Source: an uncultured Pelagibacteraceae bacterium (GTDB taxonomy: Bacteria > Pseudomonadota > Alphaproteobacteria > Pelagibacterales > Pelagibacteraceae). Taken from it: a DNA stretch of 64,000 bases. Made by a program: the position numbers and the translations under genes. Below the pieces are notes generated by a model. That model did no database searches, had not been told where the DNA came from, and saw only the letters and a program-made list of their open reading frames with translations. The stretch is taken from the NCBI GenBank assembly GCA_902583345.1, contig CACHVT010000002.1:1-64000 (forward strand). The letters run 5' to 3'. This document shows, one piece after another, positions 63,698 to 64,000 of the stretch (position 1 is its first letter; every line of letters begins with the position of its first letter).

Positions 63698-64000
63698 TTA
63701 CCTGGTTGATGAGGAAACTGCTTTTTCATCATTTTTAGCAGCCTCCAACATGTTATAGTCTAGACCAGCTATCTCTACTTCTCTTGGAATTCTAAGTTTG
63801 CCCATTCCATGAAGTATTTTCGCGATAATATATCCTGGTAAAAAACCAAGTAGTCCAAACATTATTAATGCACCTATAAACATTCCTAAAGGATTGATAG
63901 CTGCATAGTTTGATCCATCCCACATAGCTCCAACACTGTAACCAGACGATGGATAACCATTTAGAACAAATCCGCAGATTACCAAACCTACAAATCCAGC
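63698..64000 (-). CDS. amt: Ammonium transporter, C-terminal part, runs off the right edge
   Basis: Only the last ~100 residues are visible. They contain the last membrane helices (AGFVGLVICGFVLNG and INPLGMFIGALIMFGLLGFL) and a cytoplasmic tail KLRIPREVEIAGLDYN, comparable with the GLRVxxEEExxGLD tail of Amt/AmtB proteins that GlnK contacts. The frame is open at 64000, so the start lies outside. Amt identity rests on this tail; the catalytic pore histidines are not visible. Upstream is truncated. Confidence 0.75.
   Translation of the reverse strand, partial: AGFVGLVICGFVLNGYPSSGYSVGAMWDGSNYAAINPLGMFIGALIMFGLLGFLPGYIIAKILHGMGKLRIPREVEIAGLDYNMLEAAKNDEKAVSSSTR

Noticed and set aside
1..64000. 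CRISPR arrays, insertion sequences, prophage or other tRNA/rRNA genes
   Set aside because: No direct-repeat arrays, transposase-like proteins or terminal inverted repeats were seen. The only tRNA found by cloverleaf pattern is at 8970-9055. A weak or unusual RNA could have been missed by eye.

Overview
This window looks like part of a streamlined, AT-rich alphaproteobacterial genome of the SAR11 clade (Pelagibacterales, 'Candidatus Pelagibacter'-like). The evidence is the very low GC, genes that touch or overlap almost everywhere, a proteorhodopsin gene followed by a ferredoxin and a ferredoxin reductase, an alphaproteobacterial-type LexA box (GTTC-N7-GTTC) on umuDC, and lysine/isoleucine/asparagine-rich proteins. 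Clade assignment is inference from gene content and order; no 16S rRNA is present. No stretch over 300 bases lacks a gene. The longest gap is the 218 bp between prpE and proteorhodopsin (13191-13408).

Layout. 1-552: 5' part of a polyprenyl diphosphate synthase (minus). 595-7086: probable operon sppA-glyQ-glyS-ppdK. 7087-8930: nadC and nadA (minus). 8970-9055: tRNA-Leu(GAG). 9062-13190: ygfZ (minus), pyrC (plus), prpE (minus). 13336-16210: light module of proteorhodopsin, terminator, ferredoxin, FAD reductase and GST-like protein. 16207-16623: dksA. 16702-19069: GT39 transferase, a 39-residue membrane protein and a GT2 transferase. 19080-22468: DUF1015 protein, serC, serA. 22469-24134: umuDC with its LexA box. 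24326-27267: GFA-like protein, tolC, recA with a near-match LexA box and a terminator. 27315-31187: alaS and icd, convergent. 31263-38114: psd, pssA, a glycosyltransferase, rlmE, a CBS-less guaB, a TPR protein, guaA, panB. 38111-39316: TerC-like and TPR proteins. 39318-42601: pxpA (minus), pxpBC and an EamA transporter. 42598-47563: FAD 'amine oxidase', DUF1365, cfa, DUF3833 lipoprotein, SDR and TspO. 47565-52441: DAO-type oxidoreductase, 2OG-Fe(II) oxygenase, a 41-residue membrane protein, methyltransferase, agmatinase-family ureohydrolase and aldehyde dehydrogenase. 52438-59685: argE-like, CsaA-like, LysE, acnA, a YfgM-like protein, BamB and a cupin-like protein. 59678-63389: minus-strand operon of a second 2OG oxygenase, a 50-residue membrane protein, a GlnT/GmaS-type glutamine synthetase, a diaminopropionate ammonia-lyase and an unknown protein. 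63465-64000: a small membrane protein and the 3' end of an ammonium transporter.

Most of the window is housekeeping: translation, purine, NAD, pantothenate, serine, phospholipid and TCA metabolism. The less ordinary parts are the blue-tuned proteorhodopsin operon with inverted repeats in its leader; two separate nitrogen-compound gene clusters that each carry a 2OG-Fe(II) oxygenase followed at once by a tiny single-pass membrane protein; the singlet-oxygen-type cfa cluster without its sigma/anti-sigma pair; and the IMP dehydrogenase that has lost its CBS domains. I see no phage, IS element, CRISPR array or clear sign of recent transfer.
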